A stretch of 64,000 bases of DNA from Craterostigma plantagineum (lineage: Eukaryota; Streptophyta; Magnoliopsida; Lamiales; Linderniaceae), in contig JAPQWV010000367.1 of NCBI GenBank assembly GCA_027422505.1, positions 553,001 to 617,000 on the forward strand. Reading direction: 5' to 3'. Positions 10,023-21,027 of this stretch are shown here, in pieces. Every line of letters begins with the position of its first letter. The first letter of the stretch is position 1. Made by a program: the position numbers and the translations under genes. Under the pieces are notes generated by a model that saw nothing but the letters and a program-made list of their open reading frames with translations, was not told the DNA's origin and did no database searches.

Positions 10023-13000
10023 ATGGAGGATAACGTCGCTCATGATGGAGACATGTTCAAGCTCACCGCCAACAACTACTCATATTGGAAGCCGATGATG
10101 GAGGATCATCTATACTGCAAGGATTTGCATGAGCCCATCATCAACAAAGAGAAGGTGGAAGGCAAGAGCGACGCTCAATGGGAGCTACTGAATCGGAAGG
10201 CTGTCGCTATGACCCGTAAGTACATCGACAAATCCCTCTTCGAGCATGTGTCCACTTACACGAATGCTTATGAATTATGGAAAAAGCTTGAGTCCATGAT
10301 TCAAAAAAAAACTCCTCGTAATAAGGCCAACTTAGTCCGACGGTTGGTGAAGTTGGAGTATAAGGATGGTCATAGTATGATTGAACACTTGAACAATTTC
10401 AAGGGGCTCGTAAATCAATTAACAAAAATTGAGATGAAGATTGATGACGAGTTGCAAGCCCTTCTACTCCTTAGTTCCTTGCCGGAAAGTTGGGACACAC
10501 TCGTGGTTTTGCTTAGTAACTCAGCTCCGGAAGGAAAGCTGACCATGGACACCGTCAGTGATAGTCTTCTTGGTGAAGAAACAAGGAGAATGGAACGAGG
10601 TGAGTCTATGCATCCTGAGGCTAATGTTATCGAGAACCGGGGTAGGAATGAGACTCGTGGACGCAGTAAGAGCCGAGATCCGCAACAATCTCGAGGTAGG
10701 TCCAAGTCACGCCCGAAGATCACATGCTACTACTGTGAAAGAATGGGCCACAGAAAAATGGAGTGTCGATCCCTCAAAAGAGATCAAAAGGCCGGTAACG
10801 TCAAACCAGACCAAGTCAGCCCAACGAAGAAGCAAGAAGAGAAGAGTACCACTGCCGTAGTCAAAGAAGATCTGCTATATCTCGTTGGAGAAGGTAATAT
10901 CCTCAACATTGCTTATGATGATAGTTCTTGGATTATCGATTCTGGTGCTTCCTTCCATGTCACTCCCCATGGAAGTTTCTTCTCATCCTACCAAAGTGGT
11001 GACTTTGGTACGGTTCAAATGGGAAACCAAGATAGGAGCAAGATAGTTGGGATAGGAGATATCGTCCTGACAACTAGCACCGGATGCAAAATTGTTCTAA
11101 AAGATGTGAGGCACGTTCCGGCCATGCGCCTCAATCTTATCTCCGCTGGTAAGCTGGACGATGCTGGTCTGATGAATTACTTTGGTGAAGGAAAATGGAA
11201 GCTCACCAAAGCAAGTCTAGTCATGGCTCGAGGAAAGAAGGATCGTTGTACGTGATGCAAGCTAAGCTCTGTAAAGGAGAGATAAATATAACCACTGATG
11301 ACATAGAGGTATGGCATAAACGACTTGGTCACATCAGTGAGAAGGGCCTTCATATACTTGCTCGAAAACAACTCCTCCCGGACGTGAAATGTAAGTCACT
11401 TGATCCTTGTGAACACTGTTTAGCTGGAAAACAACATATGGTTGCTTTCCAAAGATCTTGCCCACCCACAAGGAGAAAGAATATCCTCGACCTTGTACAC
11501 ACTGATGTGTGCTCAATGTCCGAGAGATCTATTGGTGGTGCATTGTACTTTGTGACCTTCATTGATGATCATTCAAGGAAGGTCTGGCTGCACCTGTTAA
11601 AATTCAAGGATCAAGTGCTTGACGCATTCAAGGAATTTCACGCTCTAGTAGAACGTGAGACTGGACGAAAGATCAAGTGTGTACGATCTGACAACGGAGG
11701 TGAGTATAGAGGTCCCTTTGAAGCCTATTGCAAGAGATATGGCATTAGGCTAGAGAAGACTCCACCCAAGACACCACAATTGAATGGGCTAGCTGAGAGA
11801 ATGAATAGAACAATTGAAGAAAGGGTTCGTTGCATGCTCTCTCAGGCTAAGTTACCCAAGTCCTTTTGGGGAGAAGCTATAATGGCCGCAGTTGACATTG
11901 TCAACCTCACACCATCAGTTCCTTTGAACGGCGCCATCCCAGAGGAAGTCTGGACGGGCAAAAAGGCTTCATACAATCATCTCAAGGTGTTTGGATGTAG
12001 AGCATTTGTTCACATCCCCAAAGACGAGCGAGCCAAGCTCGATGCAAAGACTAAGGAGTGCATATACCTTCGCTCACCCAAGGATGATTTCGGCTACCGG
12101 CTATGGGATCCAAACAACAAGAAGGTTGTTCGTAGCAGAGATGTCATCTTCTTCGAAAACCAAACAATTGAAGACATTAAAAACTCGGAGAAGCCAAGAT
12201 TGAGAAGCAACAAAATCACTGAACTCATTCCAGATCAACATGACGATAACACACCTCAAGACAATGATGCTGAAGACCATGGGCATGTGTTAGAACAAAA
12301 CAACCAGGAAACTCATGATGAATCAACTCAGGAAGATCCTCAATCTAGTTCTCTGCCAGCACCAGAGCCGAGGCGATCCTCAAGGGAGAGAAGACCATCC
12401 ACTCGGTACAGCACCGAGGAGTACGTGATGCTCACAGATGAGGGGGAGCCACAAAGCTACAAAGAAGCAATAAGTGATATTCATAAGGAAGAGTGGAAAA
12501 GAGCCATGCAAGAAGAGATGCAATCCTTGCATGAGAATCACACTTATGAACTTGTGGAGCTGCCAAAAGGGAGAAGAGCCTCAAAGAATAAGTGGGTATA
12601 TCGAATCAAGACTGAAGATAGGAGCTCAAAGCCTCGCTACAAAGCTCGGTTAGTTGTTAAAGGATTTGGTCAAGAAAAAGGCATCGACTTTGAGGAAATA
12701 TTCCCTCCCGTGGTAAAGATGTCATCCATCCGAGTTGTCCTTGGCCTGGCAGCGGCACAAGATTTGGAGATTGAACAACTCGATGTCAAGACAGCGTTCC
12801 TTCACGGTGACCTAAAGGAAGAGATCTACATGGAGCAGCCCGAGGGGTTCAAAGTTCCGGGTAAGGAAAACCTAGTATGTCGCCTCATGAAGAGTTTATA
12901 TGGCCTCAAACAAGCACCGAGATTGTGGTGCAAGAAATTTGAGTCCTTCATGGCAGAGCATGATTTTACAAAGACAAAGAGCGATCATTGTGTCTTCATA

Positions 13001-14011
13001 AGGAGGTATGCAAGTGGCGACTTTCTCATACTTCTACTTTATGTTGATGATATGTTGATTATTGGACAAGATCGCATAAAGATAGATGCTTTCAAGAAAG
13101 ATCTAAGCAAGAGTTTTGCCATGAAAAATTTGGGATCGGCTAAAGAAATCCTTGGAATGAGAATAACTCGTGATAGATCGAAGAGACTGTTGTGGCTATC
13201 CCAAGAGAGGTACATTGAAAAAGTGTTGGAACGGTTCAACATGAACAAATCAAAGCCGGTAAACACACCACTTGCTGGTCACTTTAGGTTGAGTTCGAAG
13301 CAAAGTCCCGCAAGTGAGAAAGAAAAGGAGGAAATGAAGAAGATTCCATACTCATCTGTAGTAGGCAGTCTCATGTATGCAATGATATGCACGAGACCAG
13401 ATATCGCCTATGCAGTTGGAGTTGTTAGTCGTTTCTTGGCCAACCCAAGGAGTGAACACTGGGTAGCGGTCAAATGGATCCTCCGATATTTACGTGGAAC
13501 TTCCAAAAGATGTTTATGCTTTGGAAAAGGAAAACCTGTGTTAGAGGGATACACAGATGCAGACTTGGCCGGTGATATTAATTCAAGAAAATCAACATCG
13601 GGATACCTAACTACTTTCGCAGGGGGAGCTGTTTCCTGGCAATCAAAGCTGCAAAAGTGTGTTGCATTATCCACCACAGAGGCAGAGTACATCGCAGCTA
13701 CTGAAGCTTGCAAGGAGATGCTGTGGATGAAGAACATGTTGCTCGAGTTGGGAATAGATCAAGAAAAGTACGTGTTGAAGTGCGACAATCAAAGTGCAAT
13801 TTACTTGGCGAAGAACTCAACATTTCATTCTCGCACGAAGCACATCGACATAAGGTATCATTGGATCCGAGAAGTCGTCGAGGAAAAGAAATTGCATCTT
13901 GACAAGGTTCACACAGATGAGAACTGGTCAGACATGATGACCAAGGTAATACCGACAAAGAAGTTCGAAGATTGCTGTCAAGGTGCAGGTTTGCTACAAT
14001 TCCCCAATTAA
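10023..14011 (+). pseudogene. Element A gag-pol polyprotein, copy 1, frameshifted
   Basis: About 1330 codons in copia order: gag, CCHC knuckle (CYYCERMGHRKMEC, about residue 236), aspartic protease (WIIDSGAS, about 303), GAG-pre-integrase (VWHKRLGH), integrase with D, D and E (HTDVCS, SDNGGEY, AERMNRT), reverse transcriptase (YVDDM, about 1008), RNase H (GYTDADLAGD) and the C-terminal TKHIDIRYHWIRE block. Relative to the other copies, 4 nt are missing near 11240. Gag and protease are therefore in one frame and integrase to RNase H in another. The upstream frame extends to a GTG codon; I take the ATG at 10023 as start. Confidence 0.92.
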
Positions 14012-14028
14012 GTCAGGAGGGGGAGATT

Positions 14029-14306
14029 TGTTGGGATCCCTCCTTAATTGGAGAGGTTCTAGAAAATTGCAGAGAATCCTAGAAAAGTCTAGAACTCTCT
14101 AGAAGCTTGCGGAATAGTATGGAATCCTCTAGAATATTCTGGAGATGTGTGGAACCTTCCGGAATCTTATGGAAGAGTATGGAAGCATATGGAAGGGAAT
14201 GGAAGGTGTAGAGATTCCTTGGAATTCTCTAGAATATGTAGAGTATTCTAGAAGAATACTCTCCACCATTCATTATGGAGGTGGAGTAGTATAAATAGGA
14301 GTAGAG
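14029..14306 (+). repeat. Element A 3' LTR fragment, unit 1
   Basis: First 278 bp of the LTR after the purine-rich tract AGGAGGGGGAGAT (14015-14027). It stops at TAGAG, the insertion target of element B, and is followed directly by B's LTR. Confidence 0.92.
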
Positions 14307-14668
14307 TGTTGGGCTTAGGCCCATGTTTGTGCCTTTGTTGTTTATCCCACACCGGATAGAACAAGAAGGTATGAGGGTTCCCTCTCCTATATAAGGAGGG
14401 CTATACCCTGATTTATAGGCACACCAACACATTAGAAAGTTATTTGTGTTAACAATTAACTCTAGGAAAATTCCCTTTGGGTGAGAGTTTGGTTAGCGGG
14501 TGAAATAACTTTCGGGTCGTTGTTGTCGGGTTTTGGGTGTAGGCGAGCGTAGAAGAATTGTGTGATTGTAATATTCACATAGTGAATTTTCTGCGGCCTT
14601 GTTGCCCGGGTGGTTTTTCCCTCTTCGTTAACAGAGGGTTTTCCACGTTAAATCTTTGTGTTCTCCAG
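14307..14668 (+). repeat. Element B LTR fragment and duplication junction, unit 1/2
   Basis: Begins TGTTGGGCTTAGG as in the complete B LTR, but after TTCTCCAG (14661-14668) it continues into the host upstream sequence found at 9168 rather than the LTR end. This is the breakpoint of the tandem duplication. Confidence 0.93.
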
Positions 14669-14796
14669 CTCCATTCCAATGTAATGGGATTTTATTCTTG
14701 ATTATAATTTGATCTTTCTCGTAACTCTATCAAAGGCATTCGAGCAGTTAAACATAGTATTTTATAGTTTCATCAATCTTGAAGATTTTAGCAGCC

Positions 14797-14847
14797 ATGG
14801 AGGGTCACGAAGGAAGAAGCAACGAGGACTACAGTGCTTCAACTGAG
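14797..14847 (+). CDS. Duplicated putative first exon of the host gene, copy 2
   Basis: Identical 17 codons and GTAATC donor to the exon at 9296, carried with 136 bp of upstream sequence. No downstream exon of the same gene lies between this copy and unit 3, so it cannot make the normal product on its own. Confidence 0.35.
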
Positions 14848-14889
14848 GTAATCTTTATTATATTTGTTATTTTATTTCTCCCAAGTATT

Positions 14890-15470
14890 TGTTGGGATCC
14901 CTCCTTAATTGGAGAGGTTCTAGAAAATTGCAGAGAATCCTATAAAAGTCTAGAACTCTCTAGAAGCTTGCGGAATAGTATGGAATCCTCTAGAATATTC
15001 TGGAGATGTGTGGAACCTTCCGGAATCTTATGGAAGAGTATGGAAGCATATGGAAGGGAATGGAGAGGTGTAGAGATTCCTTGGAGTTCTCTAGAATATG
15101 TAGAGTATTCTAGAAGAATACTCTCCACCATTCATTATGGAGGTGGAGTAGTATAAATAGGAGTAGAGGCCTCCATTCCTAACCATCCTAGCAAAAAGAG
15201 AGAATCCACTTCATAGAGTGAGAAAGCTAGAGAGTTAGAGAGCCTCTTTGAGAGAGAAGAGAGATAGCTTGGGAAGTTTCGATCCTTAAGCTTGAGTGAG
15301 CCACTATTGAGTGACACAATTTTGTAATATTCTCGTAAATCCTACTATTCCTTTGTATAGTGGAAGAATCTCCATATTGGAGAATTAAATCGTGTGCTCC
15401 CATTACTACCTTAATTCCTAAGTGCCTATCTTAACTTCACGAAGCGGGAACGTCAGGAGGTTTCCCAACA
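14890..15470 (+). repeat. Element A 5' LTR, unit 2
   Basis: 581 bp, TGTTGGG...CCCAACA. It shares CCTATAAAAG with the other 5' LTRs and lacks the one-base deletion seen in all 3' LTRs. It carries the AGCTTGCGG and ATATTCTGG variants of the 3' LTRs. Confidence 0.92.
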
Positions 15471-15523
15471 GTGGTATCAGAGCCAGGTTAATCTGAGGTC
15501 ATCATTAGCTCGTGCAGTTCAAG

Positions 15524-18500
15524 ATGGAGGATAACGTCGCTCATGATGGAGACATGTTCAAGCTCACCGCCAACAACTACTCATATTGGAAGCCGATGAT
15601 GGAGGATCATCTATACTGCAAGGATTTGCATGAGCCCATCATCAACAAAGAGAAGGTGGAAGGCAAGAGCGACGCTCAATGGGAGCTACTGAATCGGAAG
15701 GCTGCCGCTATGACCCGTAAGTACATCGACAAATCCCTCTTCGAGCATGTGTCCACTTACACGAATGCTTATGAATTATGGACAAAGCTTGAGTCCATGA
15801 TTCAAAAGAAAACTCCTCGTAATAAGGCCAACTTAGTCCGACGGTTGGTGAAGTTGGAGTATAAGGATGGTCATAGTATGATTGAACACTTGAACAATTT
15901 CAAGGGGCTCGTAAATCAATTAACAAAAATTGAGATGAAGATTGATGACGAGTTGCAAGCCCTTCTACTCCTTAGTTCCTTGCCGGAAAGTTGGGACACA
16001 CTCGTGGTTTTGCTTAGTAACTCAGCTCCGGAAGGAAAGCTGACCATGGACACCGTCAGTGATAGTCTTCTTGGTGAAGAAACAAGGAGAATGGAACGAG
16101 GTGAGTCTATGCATCCTGAGGCTAATGTTATCGAGAACCGGGGTAGGAATGAGACTCGTGGACGCAGTAAGAGCCGAGATCCGCAACAATCTCGAGGTAG
16201 GTCCAAGTCACGCCCGAAGATCACATGCTACTACTGTGAAAGAATGGGCCACAGAAAAATGGAGTGTCGATCCCTCAAAAGAGATCAGAAGGCCGGTAAC
16301 GTCAAACCAGACCAAGTCAGCCCAACGAAGAAGCAAGAAGAGAAGAGTACCACTGCCGTAGTCAAAGAAGATCTGCTATATCTCGTTGGAGAAGGTAATA
16401 TCCTCAACATTGCTTATGATGATAGTTCTTGGATTATCGATTCTGGTGCTTCCTTCCATGTCACTCCCCATGGAAGTTTCTTCTCATCCTACCAAAGTGG
16501 TGACTTTGGTACGGTTCAAATGGGAAACCAAGATAGGAGCAAGATAGTTGGGATAGGAGATATCGTCCCGACAACTAGCACCGGATGCAAAATTGTTCTA
16601 AAAGATGTGAGGCACGTTCCGGCCATGCGCCTCAATCTTATCTCCGCTGGTAAGCTAGACGATGCTGGTCTGATGAATTACTTTGGTGAAGGAAAATGGA
16701 AGCTCACCAAAGCAAGTCTAGTCATGGCTCGAGGAAAGAAGGAAGGATCGTTGTACGTGATGCAAGCTAAGCTCTGTAAAGGAGAGATAAATATAACCAC
16801 TGATGACATAGAGGTATGGCATAAACGACTTGGTCACATCAGTGAGAAGGGCCTTCATATACTTGCTCGAAAACAACTCCTCCCGGACGTGAAATGTAAG
16901 TCACTTGATCCTTGTGAACACTGTTTAGCTGGAAAACAACATATGGTTGCTTTCCAAAGATCTTCCCCACCCACAAGGAGAAAGAATATCCTCGACCTTG
17001 TACACACTGATGTGTGCTCAATGTCCGAGAGATCTATTGGTGGTGCATTGTACTTTGTGACCTTCATTGATGATCATTCAAGGAAGGTCTGGCTGCACCT
17101 GTTAAAATTCAAGGATCAAGTGCTTGACGCATTCAAGGAATTCCACGCTCTAGTAGAACGTGAGACTGGACGAAAGATCAAGTGTGTACGATCTGACAAC
17201 GGAGGTGAGTATAGAGATCCCTTTGAAGCCTATTGCAAGAGATATGGCATTAGGCTAGAGAATACTCCACCCAAGACACCACAATTGAATGGGCTAGCTG
17301 ATAGAATGAATAGAACAATTGAAGAAAGGGTTCGTTGCATGCTCTCTCAGGCTAAGTTACCCAAGTCCTTTTGGGGAGAAGCTATAATGGCCGCAGTTGA
17401 CATTGTCAACCTCACACCATCAGTTCCTTTGAACGGCGCCATCCCAGAGGAAGTCTGGACGGGCAAAAAGGCTTCATACAATCATCTCAAGGTGTTTGGA
17501 TGTAGAGCATTTGTTCACATCCCCAAAGACGAGCGAGCCAAGCTCGATGCAAAGACTAAGGAGTGCATATACCTTCGCTCACCCAAGGATGATTTCGGCT
17601 ACCGGCTATGGGATCCAAACAACAAGAAGGTTGTTCGTAGCAGAGATGTCATCTTCTTCGAAAACCAAACAATTGAAGACATTAAAAACTCGGAGAAGCC
17701 AAGATTGAGAAGCAACAAAATCACTGAACTCATTCCAGATCAACATGAGGATAACACACCTCAAGACAATGATGCTGAAGACCATGGGCCTGTGTTAGAA
17801 CAAAACAACCAGGAAACTCATGATGAATCAACTCAGGAAGATCCTCAATCTAGTTCTCTGCCAGCACCAGAGCCGAGGCGATCCTCAAGGGAGAGAAGAC
17901 CATCCACTCGGTACAGCACCGAGGAGTACGTGATGCTCACGGATGAGGGGGAGCCACAAAGCTACAAAGAAGCAATAAGTGATATTCATAAGGAAGAGTG
18001 GAAAAGAGCCATGCAAGAAGAGATGCAATCCTTGCATGAGAATCACACTTATGAACTTGTGGAGCTGCCAAAAGGGAGAAGAGCCTCAAAGAATAAGTGG
18101 GTATATCGAATCAAGACTGAAGATAGGAGCTCAAAGCCTCGCTACAAAGCTCGGTTAGTTGTTAAAGGATTTGGTCAAGAAAAAGGCATCGACTTTGAGG
18201 AAATATTCTCTCCCGTGGTAAAGATGTCATCCATCCGAGTTGTCCTTGGCCTGGCAGCGGCACAAGATTTGGAGATTGAACAACTCGATGTCAAGACAGC
18301 GTTCCTTCACGGTGACCTAAAGGAAGAGATCTACATGGAGCAGCCCGAGGGGTTCAAAGTTCCGGGTAAGGAAAACCTAGTATGTCGCCTCATGAAGAGT
18401 TTATATGGCCTCAAACAAGCACCGAGATTGTGGTGCAAGAAATTTGAGTCCTTCATGGCAGAGCATGATTTTACAAAGACAAAGAGCGATCATTGTGTCT

Positions 18501-19516
18501 TCATAAGGAGGTATGCAAGTGGCGACTTTCTCATACTTCTACTTTATGTTGATGATATGTTGATTATTGGACAAGATCGCATAAAGATAGATGCTTTCAA
18601 GAAAGATCTAAGCAAGAGTTTTGCCATGAAAAATTTGGATCGGCTAAAGAAATCCTTGGAATGAGAATAACTCGTGATAGATCGAAGAGACTGTTGTGGC
18701 CTATCCCAAGAGAGGTACATTGAAAAAGTGTTGGAACGGTTCAACATGAACAAATCAAAGCCGGTAAACACACCACTTGCTGGTCACTTTAGGTTGAGTT
18801 CGAAGCAAAGTCCCGCAAGTGAGAAAGAAAAGGAGGAAATGAAGAAGATTCCATACTCATCTGTAGTAGGCAGTCTCATGTATGCAATGATATGCACGAG
18901 ACCAGATATCGCCTATGCAGTTGGAGTTGTTAGTCGTTTCTTGGCCAACCCAAGGAGTGAACACTGGGTAGCGGTCAAATGGATCCTCCGATATTTACGT
19001 GGAACTTCCAAAAGATGTTTATGCTTTGGAAAAGGAAAACCTGTGTTAGAGGGATACACAGATGCAGACTTGGCCGGTGATATTAATTCAAGAAAATCAA
19101 CATCGGGATACCTAACTACTTTCGCAGGGGGAGCTGTTTCCTGGCAATCAAAGCTGCAAAAGTGTGTTGCATTATCCACCACAGAGGCAGAGTACATCGC
19201 AGCTACTGAAGCTTGCAAGGAGATGCTGTGGATGAAGAACATGTTGCTCGAGTTGGGAATAGATCAAGAAAAGTACGTGTTGAAGTGCGACAATCAAAGT
19301 GCAATTTACTTGGCGAAGAACTCAACATTTCATTCTCGCACGAAGCACATCGACATAAGGTATCATTGGATCCGAGAAGTCGTCGAGGAAAAGAAATTGC
19401 ATCTTGACAAGGTTCACACAGATGAGAACTGGTCAGACATGATGACCAAGGTAATACCGACAAAGAAGTTCGAAGATTGCTGTCAAGGTGCAGGTTTGCT
19501 ACAATTCCCCAATTAA
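15524..19516 (+). pseudogene. Element A gag-pol polyprotein, copy 2, two compensating indels
   Basis: The frame is open from the gag ATG to 18664 (through reverse transcriptase). A single-base deletion near 18638 and a single-base insertion near 18700 bracket about 60 nt out of frame, which contains a stop. RNase H continues in the original frame to 19516. In the integrase core the catalytic Glu codon of the AER motif (17300-17302) is GAT, so the triad reads D, D, D. Gag, knuckle and protease are intact. The protein should be truncated before RNase H and its integrase impaired. Confidence 0.9.
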
Positions 19517-19533
19517 GTCAGGAGGGGGAGATT

Positions 19534-19811
19534 TGTTGGGATCCCTCCTTAATTGGAGAGGTTCTAGAAAATTGCAGAGAATCCTAGAAAAGTCTAGAAC
19601 TCTCTAGAAGCTTGCGGAATAGTATGGAATCCTCTAGAATATTCTGGAGATGTGTGGAACCTTCCGGAATCTTATGGAAGAGTATGGAAGCATATGGAAG
19701 GGAATGGAAGGTGTAGAGATTCCTTGGAGTTCTCTAGAATATGTAGAGTATTCTAGAAGAATACTCTCCACCATTCATTATGGAGGTGGAGTAGTATAAA
19801 TAGGAGTAGAG
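19534..19811 (+). repeat. Element A 3' LTR fragment, unit 2
   Basis: 278 bp ending at the TAGAG target of B, as in unit 1. Confidence 0.92.
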
Positions 19812-20172
19812 TGTTGGGCTTAGGCCCATGTTTGTGCCTTTGTTGTTTATCCCACACCGGATAGAACAAGAAGGCATGAGGGTTCCCTCTCCTATATAAG
19901 GAGGGCTATACCTGATTTATAGGCACACCAACACATTAGAAAGTTATTTGTGTTAACAATTAACTCTAGGAAAATTCCCTTTGGGTGAGAGTTTGGTTAG
20001 CGGGTGAAATAACTTTCGGGTCGTTGTTGTCGGGTTTTGGGTGTAGGCGAGCGTAGAAGAATTGTGTGATTGTAATATTCACATAGTGAATTTTCTGCGG
20101 CCTTGTTGCCCGGGTGGTTTTTCCCTCTTCGTTAACAGAGGGTTTTCCACGTTAAATCTTTGTGTTCTCCAG
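19812..20172 (+). repeat. Element B LTR fragment and duplication junction, unit 2/3
   Basis: The same LTR fragment and breakpoint (TTCTCCAG, 20165-20172) as at 14307-14668, one base shorter. Identical junctions mean the third copy arose from the first duplication, not from an independent break. Confidence 0.93.
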
Positions 20173-20300
20173 CTCCATTCCAATGTAATGGGATTTTATT
20201 CTTGATTATAATTTGATCTTTCTCGTAACTCTATCAAAGGCATTCGAGCAGTTAAACATAGTATTTTATAGTTTCATCAATCTTGAAGATTTTAGCAGCC

Positions 20301-20351
20301 ATGGAGGGTCACGAAGGAAGAAGCAACGAGGACTACAGTGCTTCAACTGAG
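20301..20351 (+). CDS. Duplicated putative first exon of the host gene, copy 3
   Basis: Third copy of the 17-codon exon with its GTAATC donor. It is the copy adjacent to the uninterrupted downstream flank. A transcript starting here would have to splice across about 7.6 kb of retrotransposon to reach sequence after 27775. Confidence 0.35.
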
Positions 20352-20393
20352 GTAATCTTTATTATATTTGTTATTTTATTTCTCCCAAGTATT

Positions 20394-20974
20394 TGTTGGG
20401 ATCCCTCCTTAATTGGAGAGGTTCTAGAAAATTGCAGAGAATCCTATAAAAGTCTAGAACTCTCTAGAAGCTTGCGGAATAGTATGGAATCCTCTAGAAT
20501 ATTCTGGAGATGTGTGGAACCTTCCGGAATCTTATGGAAGAGTATGGAAGCATATGGAAGGGAATGGAGAGGTGTAGAGATTCCTTGGAGTTCTCTAGAA
20601 TATGTAGAGTATTCTAGAAGAATACTCTCCACCATTCATTATGGAGGTGGAGTAGTATAAATAGGAGTAGAGGCCTCCATTCCTAACCATCCTAGCAAAA
20701 AGAGAGAATCCACTTCATAGAGTGAGAAAGCTAGAGAGTTAGAGAGCCTCTTTGAGAGAGAAGAGAGATAGCTTGGGAAGTTTCGATCCTTAAGCTTGAG
20801 TGAGCCACTATTGAGTGACACAATTTTGTAATATTCTCGTAAATCCTACTATTCCTTTGTATAGTGGAAGAATCTCCATATTGGAGAATTAAATCGTGTG
20901 CTCCCATTACTACCTTAATTCCTAAGTGCCTATCTTAACTTCACGAAGCGGGAACGTCAGGAGGTTTCCCAACA
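20394..20974 (+). repeat. Element A 5' LTR, unit 3
   Basis: 581 bp, nearly identical to the unit 2 5' LTR; the PBS TGGTATCAGAGC follows. Confidence 0.92.
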
Positions 20975-21027
20975 GTGGTATCAGAGCCAGGTTAATCTGA
21001 GGTCATCATTAGCTCGTGCAGTTCAAG

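Larger units (their letters stand above)
9389..14306 (+). mobile_element. Ty1/copia element A, copy 1 (3' LTR truncated)
   Basis: Preceded by the target sequence GTATT (9384-9388). It comprises a 581-bp 5' LTR (9389-9969), a PBS, one gag-pol frame (10023-14011), a purine-rich tract and 278 bp of 3' LTR (14029-14306) ending at TAGAG, the site where element B had inserted. The rest of the 3' LTR is absent because the duplication junction lies in B. Confidence 0.93.
14890..19811 (+). mobile_element. Ty1/copia element A, copy 2 (3' LTR truncated)
   Basis: Same structure as copy 1: 5' LTR 14890-15470, PBS immediately after, gag-pol 15524-19516, 3' LTR fragment 19534-19811. GTATT precedes it at 14885-14889 because the target site was duplicated with the unit. 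Confidence 0.93.

Noticed and set aside
10415..13958. Minus-strand open frames of 60-109 codons in the copia polyproteins (also in units 2 and 3)
   Set aside because: They repeat at the same offsets in each copy, antisense to conserved gag-pol domains, with no start context or domain. They are shadows of the sense frame.
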